Positions 38,541-47,991 of a stretch of 64,000 bases of DNA are shown one piece after another. The notes beneath the pieces are model-generated. The model did no database searches. It worked only from the letters and a program-made list of their open reading frames with translations, and had not been told where the DNA came from. Location of the stretch: the NCBI GenBank assembly GCA_019359415.1, contig JAHHHH010000003.1, forward strand, positions 124,001-188,000, read 5' to 3'. Every line of letters begins with the position of its first letter. Position 1 is the stretch's first letter. The DNA comes from Iphinoe sp. HA4291-MV1. Lineage in GTDB: Bacteria > Cyanobacteriota > Cyanobacteriia > Cyanobacteriales > Nostocaceae. Made by a program: the position numbers and the translations under genes.

Positions 38541-40721
38541 ATGCCAGCTAAAATACTGGTTGTGGATGATGAGCCGGATTTAGAACCGCTACTTTGTCAG
38601 GCATTTAGAAAAAAAATTCGGCAAAAGCAATTTGAATTAATTTTTGCCCAAAATGGTTTAGAAGCTCTAGAAAAACTACAAGCAGAACCGGATATAGATA
38701 TCGTTTTAACCGATATCTATATGCCAGAAATGGATGGGCTAACTTTGCTCACTAAACTAAATGATTTATATCCTATCATCAAATCAGTTATTATTTCTGC
38801 CTATGGCGATATAGAAAATATCAGAACGGCAATGAATCGGGGTGCTTTTGACTTCCTGACTAAGCCGATTAATTTTCAGGATTTAGAAATTACGACTAAC
38901 AAAACTCTGCACCATGTGCAGCGAATGAAAGTAGCACACGAACAAGAGCGTTTAGCACAGCAGGCTCAAGCAGAATTATTAACTCGTTTACAACAAGAGG
39001 TGACTGAACGCCAGCGAGCAGAGGAAGCACTGCGCGAAAGTGAGGGAAGGTTGGCTCAATTTCTGGAAGCTGTGCCAGTGGGGGTATTTGTCATTGATGC
39101 CAATGGTCAATCCTACTATACCAATCAAAGGGCACAGCAGATACTTGGTAAGGAAATTGTCACCGAAGTGACAGCCACTCAATTTCCTGAGATTTATCAA
39201 GCTTATCTAGCAGGGACAAAGGAGTTATACCCCTTTGAACAGCAACCCATTTTGCGAGCACTGAACGGTGAAAGTGTAACCATCGATGATATAGTGCTCC
39301 ACCAAGCTGACAAAATTATTCCTCTAGAGGTGTCAGCTACCCCAATTTATGATGAGAAGGGCGAGATTATCTATGCCATAGCTGTCTTTTCTAATATCAC
39401 CCAACGCAAACAGGCGGAAGCTGAACGGATTCAGTTTACTCAAGAACTAGCAGGCAAAAATGCAGCCTTACAACAGGCAAAAGACGCATTAGCCGAGTCC
39501 AACCGCACTTTGGAACAAAAAGTCGAGGAGCGGACTTGCGAACTCTCTCAAACACTAGAAATTTTGAAAGCGACTCAAGCTGAACTGGTTTTTGAAAACG
39601 CTTTGCTCAGGAGTGCAGAACAATCCTCAACTTTTGATTATCAAGTTGGGGGTAGTTTGCCGATGAATGCTCCTACATATGTGGTGCGCTCTGCAGATCG
39701 TCTCTTCTATCAAGCACTGAAGCGTGGAGAGTTTTGTTACATTATGAATGCACGGCAGATGGGTAAGTCAAGCCTCATGGTACATATCATGCACCGTCTT
39801 CAGCAAGAAGGGTTTAGCTGTGCAGCGATTGATATCACTCGCCTTGGCACTGAAAACGTCACTCCTGCTCAATGGTACAAGGGATTTGCCGTGGAGTTAT
39901 GGCAAAATTTTAATTTATTTACAAAGGTGAATCTCAAAGCTTGGTGGAATGAGCAAAAAGATTTATCGTCTATTCAGTGCTTGAGTCAATTTATAGAGGA
40001 TATCATACTAGATCAGGTTAAGAGTGAAAAGATATTTATCTTTGTAGATGAAATTGATACTGTTTTGAGCCTGAATTTTCCTGTGAATGACTTTTTTGCT
40101 TTGATTCGCTTCTGCTTCAATCAGCGCAGTATTAATCCAGAGTATCAACGTTTAACTTTTGCTTTGTTTGGAGTAGCAACACCTTCAGATTTAATAACTG
40201 ATCACCAGAGAACGCCCTTCAATATTGGTCAAGCAATTCAACTCAATAGCTTTCAAATCCATGAAGCTCAACCTTTACTTTATGGATTGACAGAGAAAGT
40301 GAGCAATCCACAAGTTGTGCTGAAAGAAGTGTTAGCCTGGACAAGTGGTCAACCCTTTCTCACTCAAAAGCTTTGTAAACTCATACGTCGTTGTTCATCC
40401 CCTATTCCCACAAACCGTGAAGCCGAATGGGTTGAAAATTTGGTGCGAACTTGTGTTATAGACAATTGGGAATCTCAGGATGAGCCAGAGCATTTGAGAA
40501 CTATACGCGATCGCATTCTTAATAGTAAGCTAAAATCAGATCAGCTACTAGAAATATATCGACAAATTTTGTATCAAGGAGAAGTTGTCTCTGTTGATAA
40601 TCCAGAAGAAAAAGAGTTGCTGTTGTCAGGGTTAGTCGTCAAGCAACAAGATTTTTTAAAAGTGCATAACCGTATTTATCAATCAATATTTAATAATAAT
40701 TGGATTAATCTGCACTTATAA
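38541..40721 (+). CDS. Response regulator receiver - PAS - AAA_35 protein
   Basis: 726 residues. The receiver domain (about 1-125) has VVDDEPD, phospho-Asp in LTDIYMPEMDG and FLTKPINFQ. A coiled linker follows, then a PAS domain (about 165-290: FLEAVPVGVFVIDANG to AVFSNITQRKQAE) and a coiled coil (about 295-345). The last part is an AAA_35-type domain (about 365-720) with P-loop NARQMGKSSLM (Lys about 408) and IFIFVDEID as Walker B. No DNA-binding or cyclase output is seen, so the ATPase is the output. The same AAA_35 type occurs in the CHAT protein at 24235. It lies 158 bp after the lone receiver and is probably part of the same signalling set. Confidence 0.92.
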   Translation: MPAKILVVDDEPDLEPLLCQAFRKKIRQKQFELIFAQNGLEALEKLQAEPDIDIVLTDIYMPEMDGLTLLTKLNDLYPIIKSVIISAYGDIENIRTAMNRGAFDFLTKPINFQDLEITTNKTLHHVQRMKVAHEQERLAQQAQAELLTRLQQEVTERQRAEEALRESEGRLAQFLEAVPVGVFVIDANGQSYYTNQRAQQILGKEIVTEVTATQFPEIYQAYLAGTKELYPFEQQPILRALNGESVTIDDIVLHQADKIIPLEVSATPIYDEKGEIIYAIAVFSNITQRKQAEAERIQFTQELAGKNAALQQAKDALAESNRTLEQKVEERTCELSQTLEILKATQAELVFENALLRSAEQSSTFDYQVGGSLPMNAPTYVVRSADRLFYQALKRGEFCYIMNARQMGKSSLMVHIMHRLQQEGFSCAAIDITRLGTENVTPAQWYKGFAVELWQNFNLFTKVNLKAWWNEQKDLSSIQCLSQFIEDIILDQVKSEKIFIFVDEIDTVLSLNFPVNDFFALIRFCFNQRSINPEYQRLTFALFGVATPSDLITDHQRTPFNIGQAIQLNSFQIHEAQPLLYGLTEKVSNPQVVLKEVLAWTSGQPFLTQKLCKLIRRCSSPIPTNREAEWVENLVRTCVIDNWESQDEPEHLRTIRDRILNSKLKSDQLLEIYRQILYQGEVVSVDNPEEKELLLSGLVVKQQDFLKVHNRIYQSIFNNNWINLHL

Positions 40722-41394
40722 CGCTCTTCCATCACTTTGCAGAGAGAAAAATCAAAGGCAAAATTACCAAAACCAGACACTGTTAGGGATTTGGATTTTA
40801 ATTCCTCACACAAAGCCCGAAACATTGATTCTTGCGTAAAGCCTTTTGTTGCAAGGGTTTCAGAATATTCTCTGGAGAGAGTGATGAAAGAGCGATAAAG
40901 TGTGCTCGGCGAGAGCATCCCAAATAATGTGTAAGTTATATCAAAGTCAAATGATTAGTTGTCACTGCATTACGCTCGCAATGACAAACACGTTTTTGCA
41001 AAATTGGGATGCTCCCTGCTCGGTTGACATTTCAGATTAAATTTTCTCAAAGAGGCGTTGATCCCCATTTTTTAACTTACCATTCATGTGCCTTTATTTT
41101 CAACATGTACATGTGTACAGGTATATGAAGTATAAATGCATGGATTGATTGTACAGCAAAGTGCATGAGATTTTATAGTACATTTGCACAGGTAACTTTA
41201 GCTTAGAAAATTTGAAAAATATATCACCTCATAAATTGTAAATATCCGTATAAAACCGTATACTTTAAAAAGATGCAAGAGTAAGTTACACGATTTTTCT
41301 TGGCTTTTCTCGCTAAATAAAGGATTTTTGGTTGAATACTGAGTAACAAAAGACCATCAATTTTTCTTAATGTAAGGTGTGAGTCACAAAGTTT
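40722..41394. other. Gene-free stretch with one small inverted-repeat element
   Basis: Contains the element at 40913-41014. A near-palindrome TGTACATGTGTACA (41106-41119) has the GTAC-N4-GTAC core of cyanobacterial LexA boxes but lacks the flanking consensus bases. A 79-codon minus-strand frame near its left end (40679-40918) has no support as a gene. Confidence 0.5.
40913..41014. mobile_element. About 102-bp MITE-like element
   Basis: Terminal inverted repeats GAGCATCCCAA (40913) and TTGGGATGCTC (to 41014) are perfect over 11 bp. TGCTCGG occurs just outside both ends, which may be a target duplication with small offsets. The interior contains the widespread TTACGCTCGCAATGAC motif. Confidence 0.6.
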
Positions 41395-42459
41395 ATGAGA
41401 GTTACCTGTATTAATGATCTCAATCATCTTGATCAACTAAAGTCGAACTGGGATGCTGTCTACACCCATGATCCTCATAGCCTGGTTTTTTCGTCTTGGG
41501 CTTGGATACGTGGATGGTTTGAAGTGAAATCCGATCCATGGATGATACTGGCAGCCCAACCTGATGATAGTTCCTCGTATGTTGCTTTTCTACCACTAGG
41601 AATTAAAGTTATTAAAAAGTATGGATTGAATCTGTCCCGTAATATCTATATGGGTGGCAACTATTATGCAGATCACACAGGATTCATTTGTCAACAGGAA
41701 TATGAATTCAAAGCGATTCAAGCTTTTAGCACCTATATACAGCACTATTTAAAGTGGGATAAATTTCACCTAGAAGATGTCTTAGATGCACGATTAGATT
41801 TATTCCTCAAATATTTTGAGCAAAAACAATTTAATATTCAAAGAAATACTGGAACAGGCTGTCCTTATATTCCTCTACCTAATAACTGGGAGACTTATTT
41901 ACAAGATTATCTAGGTCAATGGCTGCGACGAGATATACGTCGTGGTTTCAAAAAAGTCGAAAGTCGTGAACAATTCCACGTAACTTATCTTGGAATAGAT
42001 AATTTAGAGGAACAAATAGAGGCCTTACTAGTCCTTAATCAGTTACAATGGGGAGCAATTTCTGAGGAAACTCAAAAAATTTTCCGCAGTATTTTCCACC
42101 ATTGCTTTAAAAATAATCTTCTTTGGTCGTGTGTACTGTGGGATGAGAAGGCTCCAGTTGCAGCACTCATTGCTTTTGTTGAGCATCAGAAAAAAATTTT
42201 TATGGCTTATCTCATCGGTCATGATTCCAAATACGAGAAACTAAAGCCGGGGAAAATAGTCTATGGATATAGCATAAAATATGCAATTGAAAATGGATTT
42301 AGCGTCTACGATCTTGGGCGAGGAGATTATGAATATAAATACCAATTCGGTGGGAAAAAATGTTTTAACATCAATGTCTTGATTGCACGTAAAAATCCAA
42401 AATTTAAATTTCTCAGCCTTGCAAAGTATCTAAAGTCAATAGTTGCTGGTAAGACTTGA
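41395..42459 (+). CDS. FemAB/BioF2-like GNAT-fold acyltransferase
   Basis: 354 residues. The start LNHLDQLKSNWDAVY, then FSSWAWIRGWFEV and FLPLGIK, and the C-terminal IGHDSKYEKLKPGKIVYGYSIKYAIENGFSVYDLGRGDYEYKYQFGG, are hallmarks of the PF13480-type acetyltransferases (CelD/BioF2-like). Members acylate sugars or amino groups in envelope and exopolysaccharide pathways. The final GRGDYEYKYQF-type motif is fully conserved. No neighbour gives a pathway; it stands alone between two gene-free stretches. Confidence 0.8.
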   Translation: MRVTCINDLNHLDQLKSNWDAVYTHDPHSLVFSSWAWIRGWFEVKSDPWMILAAQPDDSSSYVAFLPLGIKVIKKYGLNLSRNIYMGGNYYADHTGFICQQEYEFKAIQAFSTYIQHYLKWDKFHLEDVLDARLDLFLKYFEQKQFNIQRNTGTGCPYIPLPNNWETYLQDYLGQWLRRDIRRGFKKVESREQFHVTYLGIDNLEEQIEALLVLNQLQWGAISEETQKIFRSIFHHCFKNNLLWSCVLWDEKAPVAALIAFVEHQKKIFMAYLIGHDSKYEKLKPGKIVYGYSIKYAIENGFSVYDLGRGDYEYKYQFGGKKCFNINVLIARKNPKFKFLSLAKYLKSIVAGKT

Positions 42460-42958
42460 AGAGCGTTTACTCCCGAACCACCAGAAGAATACCTATTTTT
42501 TAACCGCACCAGGCGCAGAGAGTCAGAGTTTGAGATTTTGGCGTTGCTGAATTGAAGTATGAAATTCAGCAACGCCAAAAATGCCTTTGGGGGAAATACA
42601 TCTGCTCTTCTTTGCGTATAGCCTAATATCAGAGATGTCTATTGTACTAATCTGGTTGCGGACTAACGACAGGCAGCGCTCCAACTGAGCTTGTCAAACG
42701 ACACAAGTTATGAAAATTCCCAACTTTTAGCACGCCAAGCAGAAAGTTAAGTTATAACGAAAGGTAGGCTGAAAATAAGAATCTCCTCCCTGCGGGACGC
42801 TACGCGAACGCATGACGTCAGGAGAGTGTCAAGCAAGTGTATATTAAGAACAATTAATACCGCTAACACATCTTAAAAGTGAGCCAAAGAAGGTTGACAT
42901 CCTTAAGCGTTATAAAGAATCATCTTAGGAACACTGGATAGTCGCTTGTGAGGAAAAC
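42460..42958. other. Gene-free stretch with palindrome and dispersed repeat
   Basis: Holds the perfect palindrome at 42536-42580 and the dispersed motif CCCTGCGGGACGCTACGCG near 42788-42812. No ORF of merit; the promoter of the antiporter should be near its right end. Confidence 0.5.
42536..42580. repeat. Perfect 18-bp stem palindrome
   Basis: TTTTGGCGTTGCTGAATT (42536-42553) and its exact reverse complement (42563-42580) flank a 9-nt loop. GGCGTTGCTGAATT is typical of insertion-sequence tips in cyanobacteria, so it may be two tips joined. It would also serve as a terminator for the acyltransferase gene. Confidence 0.75.
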
Positions 42959-45142
42959 ATGCACACAGTTGTTTTCGTTCTTGTTGAGGTGCTAATAGTC
43001 ATTGGACTATCACGGCTAGTAGGACTTGCTTTCCGGTGGATTAACCAACCATTAGTTATTGGAGAGATTGTCGCTGGGATTATGCTAGGTCCCTCTCTTT
43101 TTGGTTGGGTTGCTCCAGGGTTAGCAGTGACTTTGTTTCCACCTGAAACAATTCCCTTCCTCAATGTGCTGTCTCAGGTAGGGTTAATATTCTTCATGTT
43201 TTTGATTGGGCTAGAGTTAAACCCTAAATACCTCAGCGGCAATTTAGAAATAGCAGTCTTAACATCTCACGTTAGTATTCTAGTACCCTTTTCATTAGGA
43301 ACGCTCTTAGCAGTACTGCTTTATCCCCTAGTTTCCAATGCTAGTGTATCGTTTACTGCCTTTGCCTTATTTCTGGGAGCGGCAATGTCGATTACTGCTT
43401 TTCCGGTACTGGCACGTATTATTACTGAGAACAACTTGCAAGGAACGCGTTTGGGGACTTTGGCGCTAACTTGTGCAGCAGTGGATGATGTCACTGCATG
43501 GTGCTTATTGGCAGTCGCGATCGCTGTTGCACATACTGGTAGTATTGTTAAGGCTATCCCCACCATTCTGTATTCCCTCATCTACATCGGCTTAATGCTG
43601 ACGGTGGGGCGAACTTTATTACAACACCTAGCTACGCACTACCGTCGCACTGGACGCCTCAGCCAATTTGTTCTAGCCTTAATTTACGTGGGGGTGGTTG
43701 CTTCTGCCCTCATTACTGAACTGATCGGCATTCACCTGATCTTTGGAGCGTTTTTACTAGGAGCAGCCATGCCCAAGGATGTTGGTTTAGTGCGGGAATT
43801 AGCAATCAAAACGGAAGATTTTGTGCTGATATTTCTGCTACCAGTGTTCTTTGCTTATAGTGGTTTGCGGACGCAAATTGGTTTGCTGAATAGTCCTGAA
43901 TTATGGGGACTGTGCTTAGCTGTGCTAGCAGTCGCCATCATAGGTAAATACGTTGGCACCTATGTAGCCGCTCGTGTCAGTGGTATAAGTAACCGAGAAG
44001 CCTCAGCACTAGGTTGGTTAATGAATACTCGTGGCTTAACTGAACTTATAGTGCTAAATATTGGTTTGAGTCTTGGAGTCATTTCGCCGCTACTGTTTAC
44101 CATGCTGGTGATTATGGCATTGGTAACAACATTTATGACCTCGCCCCTATTAGAGCAAACCTATCCGAAAAAGCTCATCAAGTTGGATGTCGTTGAGCAA
44201 GAACCAGAAGAAACAGGAGCAGACACATCTACTGGTGAAGATTTTCACAGTCGTCCTTACCGAATTTTGGTTCCAGTAGCAAATCCCAGTACCCAAAAAG
44301 GTTTGGTACAGTTGGCTGTCGCGATCGCGCTCAACTATCGACAAAGCGCCGTTGTTTATCCGCTTAGTTTGATTGAACTCCAAGAAGACTATGCCTTTGA
44401 AAGTACTCCACAAGAAGCAGATAGAGTCATTGCACAGCGCCGCGAACAGCTAGAAGAACTGATTTCACGTCTAGAACCATCAGAAGCACGTTCTTATATG
44501 CATCCTATTGTCAGCATATCGAACAATGTTGCACGGGAAACAGCACGGATTGCCTTACTTGAACAAGTTAATTTAATTTTAGTGGGATGGCATCGTCCAG
44601 CTTTTAGTAAGAATCGCTTGGGTGGACGAGTTGGTCAAATTCTCACCAATGCACCAGTGGATGTAGCGGTGTTCATAGATAAGGGAGAAGAGCGGTTAGA
44701 GAGCTTGTTGGTTCCTTATTCAGCAAACATTCATGATGATTTAGCAATGATACTTGCTCTGAGAATTTTAGTAAATTATGATACCTGTCGATTACTGATT
44801 TTACAAGTAGTGGTAGATAATCAAGTCAAAAATGAACTCAGTTATGAGCTTCACACCGTAATGGAGCAATTGCCTCAAAGTGTACGCGATCGCATTGATA
44901 TTCAAATAGTCGAAGCTACAGAGCCAATTCAAGCCGTAGTCGCAGCCTCAGAAGACGTTGATCTCACCATTGCTGGTACTTGTCGTGCTTGGGGTATTGA
45001 ACGTCAAACCTTGGGAAGGTACACAGACGAACTAGCTATTGAGTGTCGCTCTTCGCTGCTCATTACTCGTCGCTACAGTCAACTCAAATCTCACATTGCT
45101 TCCGTTCTTTATAACGACAGCAAATCAGAAGTGAAAAGTTAG
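42959..45142 (+). CDS. CPA2-family cation:proton antiporter with C-terminal USP domains
   Basis: 727 residues. About 12 membrane segments (1-400) carry the CPA2 pattern: QPLVIGEIVAGIMLGPSLFG, FFMFLIGLELNP, the ion-site Asp pair in AAVDDVTAW, and LIFGAFLLGAAMP. After a linker (about 405-430) come two universal-stress-protein-like units (about 435-570 and 580-720). GAGGAAA lies 3-9 nt before the ATG. The protein should exchange Na+ or K+ for H+ in the plasma or thylakoid membrane, with the USP part as a regulatory sensor. It stands as a single gene. Confidence 0.92.
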   Translation: MHTVVFVLVEVLIVIGLSRLVGLAFRWINQPLVIGEIVAGIMLGPSLFGWVAPGLAVTLFPPETIPFLNVLSQVGLIFFMFLIGLELNPKYLSGNLEIAVLTSHVSILVPFSLGTLLAVLLYPLVSNASVSFTAFALFLGAAMSITAFPVLARIITENNLQGTRLGTLALTCAAVDDVTAWCLLAVAIAVAHTGSIVKAIPTILYSLIYIGLMLTVGRTLLQHLATHYRRTGRLSQFVLALIYVGVVASALITELIGIHLIFGAFLLGAAMPKDVGLVRELAIKTEDFVLIFLLPVFFAYSGLRTQIGLLNSPELWGLCLAVLAVAIIGKYVGTYVAARVSGISNREASALGWLMNTRGLTELIVLNIGLSLGVISPLLFTMLVIMALVTTFMTSPLLEQTYPKKLIKLDVVEQEPEETGADTSTGEDFHSRPYRILVPVANPSTQKGLVQLAVAIALNYRQSAVVYPLSLIELQEDYAFESTPQEADRVIAQRREQLEELISRLEPSEARSYMHPIVSISNNVARETARIALLEQVNLILVGWHRPAFSKNRLGGRVGQILTNAPVDVAVFIDKGEERLESLLVPYSANIHDDLAMILALRILVNYDTCRLLILQVVVDNQVKNELSYELHTVMEQLPQSVRDRIDIQIVEATEPIQAVVAASEDVDLTIAGTCRAWGIERQTLGRYTDELAIECRSSLLITRRYSQLKSHIASVLYNDSKSEVKS

Positions 45143-45247
45143 ATGAATAGTGAATGATGAATTCTCAAATTAGAAAATCTCCCTTGACATTATTCAGTAT
45201 TTAGAATTCATCATTTCTCTCTTTGTTCCCTCTCACTCCTTATCCTC

Positions 45248-45772
45248 ATGACCAGATCTCATTTCAACTTAAAGTCCTTAATCTTTTATGGTGTGACAAT
45301 AGGTTCAGTGCTGCTTTTGTTTAAAGTTGTAACTGCATATGGAGAAAACAACCTGAAAGCATCTCCTACAATGAAAAGTCACTATCGTCTTGTCTTGAGT
45401 GAAAATTTGCCCATATGCGAAAAATCTAATGTCCTACTATTAAATATTCAACAATCAGGAGTTTACTTGAATGGGTTTTTACTACCAGCTAACTCTACCA
45501 AAACTTCCAAACTATCTGAAACTTTTTCTCTGGGTGGGAAACTTCAGAATCGACAATTGGTTTTATCTGGAAAAGTTTCCAGGTATATCCTATGTAATAT
45601 TCTAGATTCTCAAACACAAGCAAATATTATCCCAGTTAAAATACAAATTCAACTAGCGGATCAAGGAGATTTCATAGGCAAAATAAATGTGAGTGGCACT
45701 TCCAAAGCTATTGGATTGACAGCAATACCACAAAAAACCAATGAACAATCTGAGCAGTCAAACAATCATTGA
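45248..45772 (+). CDS. Hypothetical secreted or membrane-anchored small protein
   Basis: 174 residues. A single hydrophobic segment (about 12-30, IFYGVTIGSVLLLFKVVTA) suggests a signal peptide or anchor. The rest is beta-rich with two Cys (PICEKS and YILCNI) that could pair outside the cytoplasm. It has no motif I recognise. Small proteins of this look sit near ExbD/TonB-type genes in cyanobacteria, but none is adjacent. It follows the antiporter by 105 bp. Confidence 0.6.
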   Translation: MTRSHFNLKSLIFYGVTIGSVLLLFKVVTAYGENNLKASPTMKSHYRLVLSENLPICEKSNVLLLNIQQSGVYLNGFLLPANSTKTSKLSETFSLGGKLQNRQLVLSGKVSRYILCNILDSQTQANIIPVKIQIQLADQGDFIGKINVSGTSKAIGLTAIPQKTNEQSEQSNNH

Positions 45773-45796
45773 ACAGCAAATTAAAACAGTGAACAG

Positions 45797-45843
45797 TGAT
45801 AACTGATAACTGATAACTGATAACTGTTCACTGATAACTGTTG
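45797..45843. repeat. Heptanucleotide tandem repeat (CTGATAA family)
   Basis: Five copies of TGATAAC-type heptamers, one interrupted by TTCAC. Such short tandemly repeated repetitive sequences are typical of filamentous cyanobacteria. The same unit recurs at 47949-47989. Confidence 0.85.
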
Positions 45844-45987
45844 AGAATTAGCTATCAAGATAATTGCCTCGTAGTCTGTCGCCATAAGTTTGAGCGTACT
45901 AGCATTCAACATCTTTGGTGGAAGCGGAAAGCAAAAAACCAGTTGTCATGAATAATTGTGGATAAATTTTGTGGAGCAGTGAGGAGT

Positions 45988-47145
45988 ATGAACAAGCAAT
46001 TTTTCCGATTTTGCAAGTATCTGTTTCAAGTTAGCTTGTTTGGTGTGTATGCAGCAATACTTTACAGCAAGTCACCAAGTGTCTATGCCTTTGATGCTGG
46101 CAATAAGAATAGTAGTGCAGCGCCAGTGGCAAGGCTTGAGGATTGGCGCTTTTACCCAGAAGCGTCACAACTAGAAATTTCCCTCTCAGTAGCCTCACAA
46201 CCTCGATACTTTTACCTTGCCCAACCGCCGCGCATTGTTATAGATTTGCCAGGTACTAAGTTAGGCAACATTCCCACCCAACAAAGTTTCTCTGGAGCGA
46301 TCCAAAGTATTCGCGTTTCCCAACTCAACGCAAATGTCACTCGTATTGTTATGGATTTAGCACCAGGAATTCTCATCGCTCCAAACCAAGTACAACTGCA
46401 ACCTGTTTCTAGAGAAAATCCCAATCGTTGGGTATTACGTCCTCTGATTGCTAGTAACGGTAACTCTTTACCACAAGGAAACTTGTCACCTCTACCTAGC
46501 AATTTTTCACCTACAACTATGACTCCACCGCTACCAAGCAACACACCACCTAATATCTACAATCCGCCACAACCACCTGGTAATTTACCACCTGGTATGT
46601 ACAACAATCCGCCACAACCACCTGGTAACTATAATCCACCACAACCCCCAAACAGTTCACCACCTAGGATGTACAATAATTCTTCAGAATCTCTAGGCAA
46701 CTTACCATCAGCTACTTATAATCCACCACAACCGCCTGGTAACTTACCATCTGGTGTGTACAATAATCCACCACAACCGCCTGGTAACTCACCATCTGGT
46801 GTGTACAATAATCCGCCACAACCGCCTGGTAACTTACCATCAGCTACCTACAATCAGCCACAAGCTCCGGATTTCAGTATACCGCCACCATTAACAACTC
46901 TACCCGCAACAACGAATAACTTTCCACAAGCACCATCTGTCCAAGTACCGCCTTTGGTACCCAATAACTCCTCTCAACTTCCTGGTTCAACTTTTCCCGC
47001 ACCTTCTTTTCCGTATCAGCGCAGTAATACTAACAACAGTGCCCCTCCTGTCGGTACACCGAATTTTCCAGTCCCAAGTGTCCCCAGTTCTCCTAATTCT
47101 AGAGTGATTGAGTTTGGTCAACCCTTTCCCAACTCTGCAAGGTAA
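45988..47145 (+). CDS. AMIN-domain protein with proline-rich repeats
   Basis: About 385 residues from the ATG at 45988, which gives a normal signal peptide (FRFCKYLFQVSLFGVYAAILY); a GTG 30 nt upstream is less likely. The AMIN domain spans about 35-150 (LEDWRFYPEASQLEISL to RWVLRPL) and should target the envelope or peptidoglycan. The remainder is low-complexity, with imperfect repeats of about 20 residues built on YNNPPQPPGNLPSG; four to six copies are visible near 46550-46860. No enzymatic domain follows, so it may be a structural or adaptor protein of the cell envelope. Confidence 0.82.
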   Translation: MNKQFFRFCKYLFQVSLFGVYAAILYSKSPSVYAFDAGNKNSSAAPVARLEDWRFYPEASQLEISLSVASQPRYFYLAQPPRIVIDLPGTKLGNIPTQQSFSGAIQSIRVSQLNANVTRIVMDLAPGILIAPNQVQLQPVSRENPNRWVLRPLIASNGNSLPQGNLSPLPSNFSPTTMTPPLPSNTPPNIYNPPQPPGNLPPGMYNNPPQPPGNYNPPQPPNSSPPRMYNNSSESLGNLPSATYNPPQPPGNLPSGVYNNPPQPPGNSPSGVYNNPPQPPGNLPSATYNQPQAPDFSIPPPLTTLPATTNNFPQAPSVQVPPLVPNNSSQLPGSTFPAPSFPYQRSNTNNSAPPVGTPNFPVPSVPSSPNSRVIEFGQPFPNSAR

Positions 47146-47155
47146 ACACAAGAGC

Positions 47156-47204
47156 AAAGAAAGAAGAACGAAAAACTAATCATACAGGGTGATTCTTCTT
47201 TCTT
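47156..47204. terminator. Candidate bidirectional terminator between convergent genes
   Basis: AAAGAAAGAAGAA (47156-47168) pairs with TTCTTCTTTCTT (47193-47204), giving A-rich and T-rich arms on both strands between the AMIN gene and the DUF3172 gene. Confidence 0.4.
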
Positions 47205-47227
47205 CCTTCTTCTGTCTTCGTTCTTTT

Positions 47228-47767
47228 CTAGAATCTTTCTGTTTCCAGGGTTGGAGCAGTTGCTCCTGGTTGGTTGAGGAAGAAGTTTTTCGCATCGTTG
47301 TTCTCGTAGGTGCAGCTAATGTCGGGTTTGTCGCTGTTCAAGTCACCGGCATAGGCAAAGTAGTTTAGACGATTTTTGCATTCTCTCACCTGATTAGATG
47401 TTACAAGCTTTCGTTGCTCTAAAATAGCCCAGTTACTGGAACGCAAAACACAGCCAGGACGCATACTGGGCTGACCGACGTAGACTTTAAAGGGGTTTAG
47501 AGTCACAAACAGTCTGGTGTCCATCACCATTGCGCTGGCTCCATACTGCACGCAAATATCAGCATTCGGTGCTTTGGTATCAATAAATTCTCGGGTAGCT
47601 ACGTTGTTTGGAGTAAACGTAGCCGTGGAGCTAAAAGCAATACCAATCCCAATGCCCAAAACAAGCACCCCTCCCAAGATTGCTATGGTAGTGAAATTAA
47701 ACATAGGGGATTGGAAGATAGAGGGTTTAGGAGTAGTGGCTGTTCTACCAGTAGGTTTTCGTCTCAT
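47228..47767 (-). CDS. DUF3172 family membrane-anchored protein
   Basis: 179 residues with one N-terminal membrane helix (about 25-47, TTIAILGGVLVLGIGIGIAF). The conserved outer part contains NVATREFID, ICVQYGASAMVMDTRLFVTLNPF and GCVLRSSNWAILEQRKLV, which I recognise as DUF3172, a cyanobacteria-specific family of unknown function. Four Cys residues are spaced as in the family. It is convergent with the AMIN gene and separate from cpcE. Confidence 0.82.
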   Translation of the reverse strand: MRRKPTGRTATTPKPSIFQSPMFNFTTIAILGGVLVLGIGIGIAFSSTATFTPNNVATREFIDTKAPNADICVQYGASAMVMDTRLFVTLNPFKVYVGQPSMRPGCVLRSSNWAILEQRKLVTSNQVRECKNRLNYFAYAGDLNSDKPDISCTYENNDAKNFFLNQPGATAPTLETERF

Positions 47768-47948
47768 TTTCGCTTAATCAACTTTACGCTTTGGACAGCA
47801 GGGAGTGGATTCAATTGCTCCCCCTCTTTCAGTATGCCGATTCTTGAGTGTCATTGTCTGCAACTTTTTCTCTGATGTTCCTAGCAACTGACAAATTCAG
47901 CAAAACGGTTACTAGTGTCAAAATCAATGAACAATGAACAGTTAACAG

Positions 47949-47989
47949 TTGATAACTGATAACTGATAACTGATAATTGATAACTGATT
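47949..47989. repeat. Heptanucleotide tandem repeat (CTGATAA family)
   Basis: Five to six TGATAAC-type units, one changed to TGATAAT. The array ends right at the cpcE stop codon (47992). Same family as 45797-45843. Confidence 0.85.
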
Positions 47990-47991
47990 GG

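Noticed and set aside
40679-40918. 79-codon minus-strand frame overlapping the end of the receiver-PAS-AAA_35 gene
   Set aside because: No ribosome site, overlaps a solid gene and has no clear family; it could be a degraded gene fragment, but I cannot support it.
45797-45843. Possible CRISPR array
   Set aside because: Units are contiguous heptamers with no spacers; the same holds for the arrays at 47949, 53467, 54517 and 57980.
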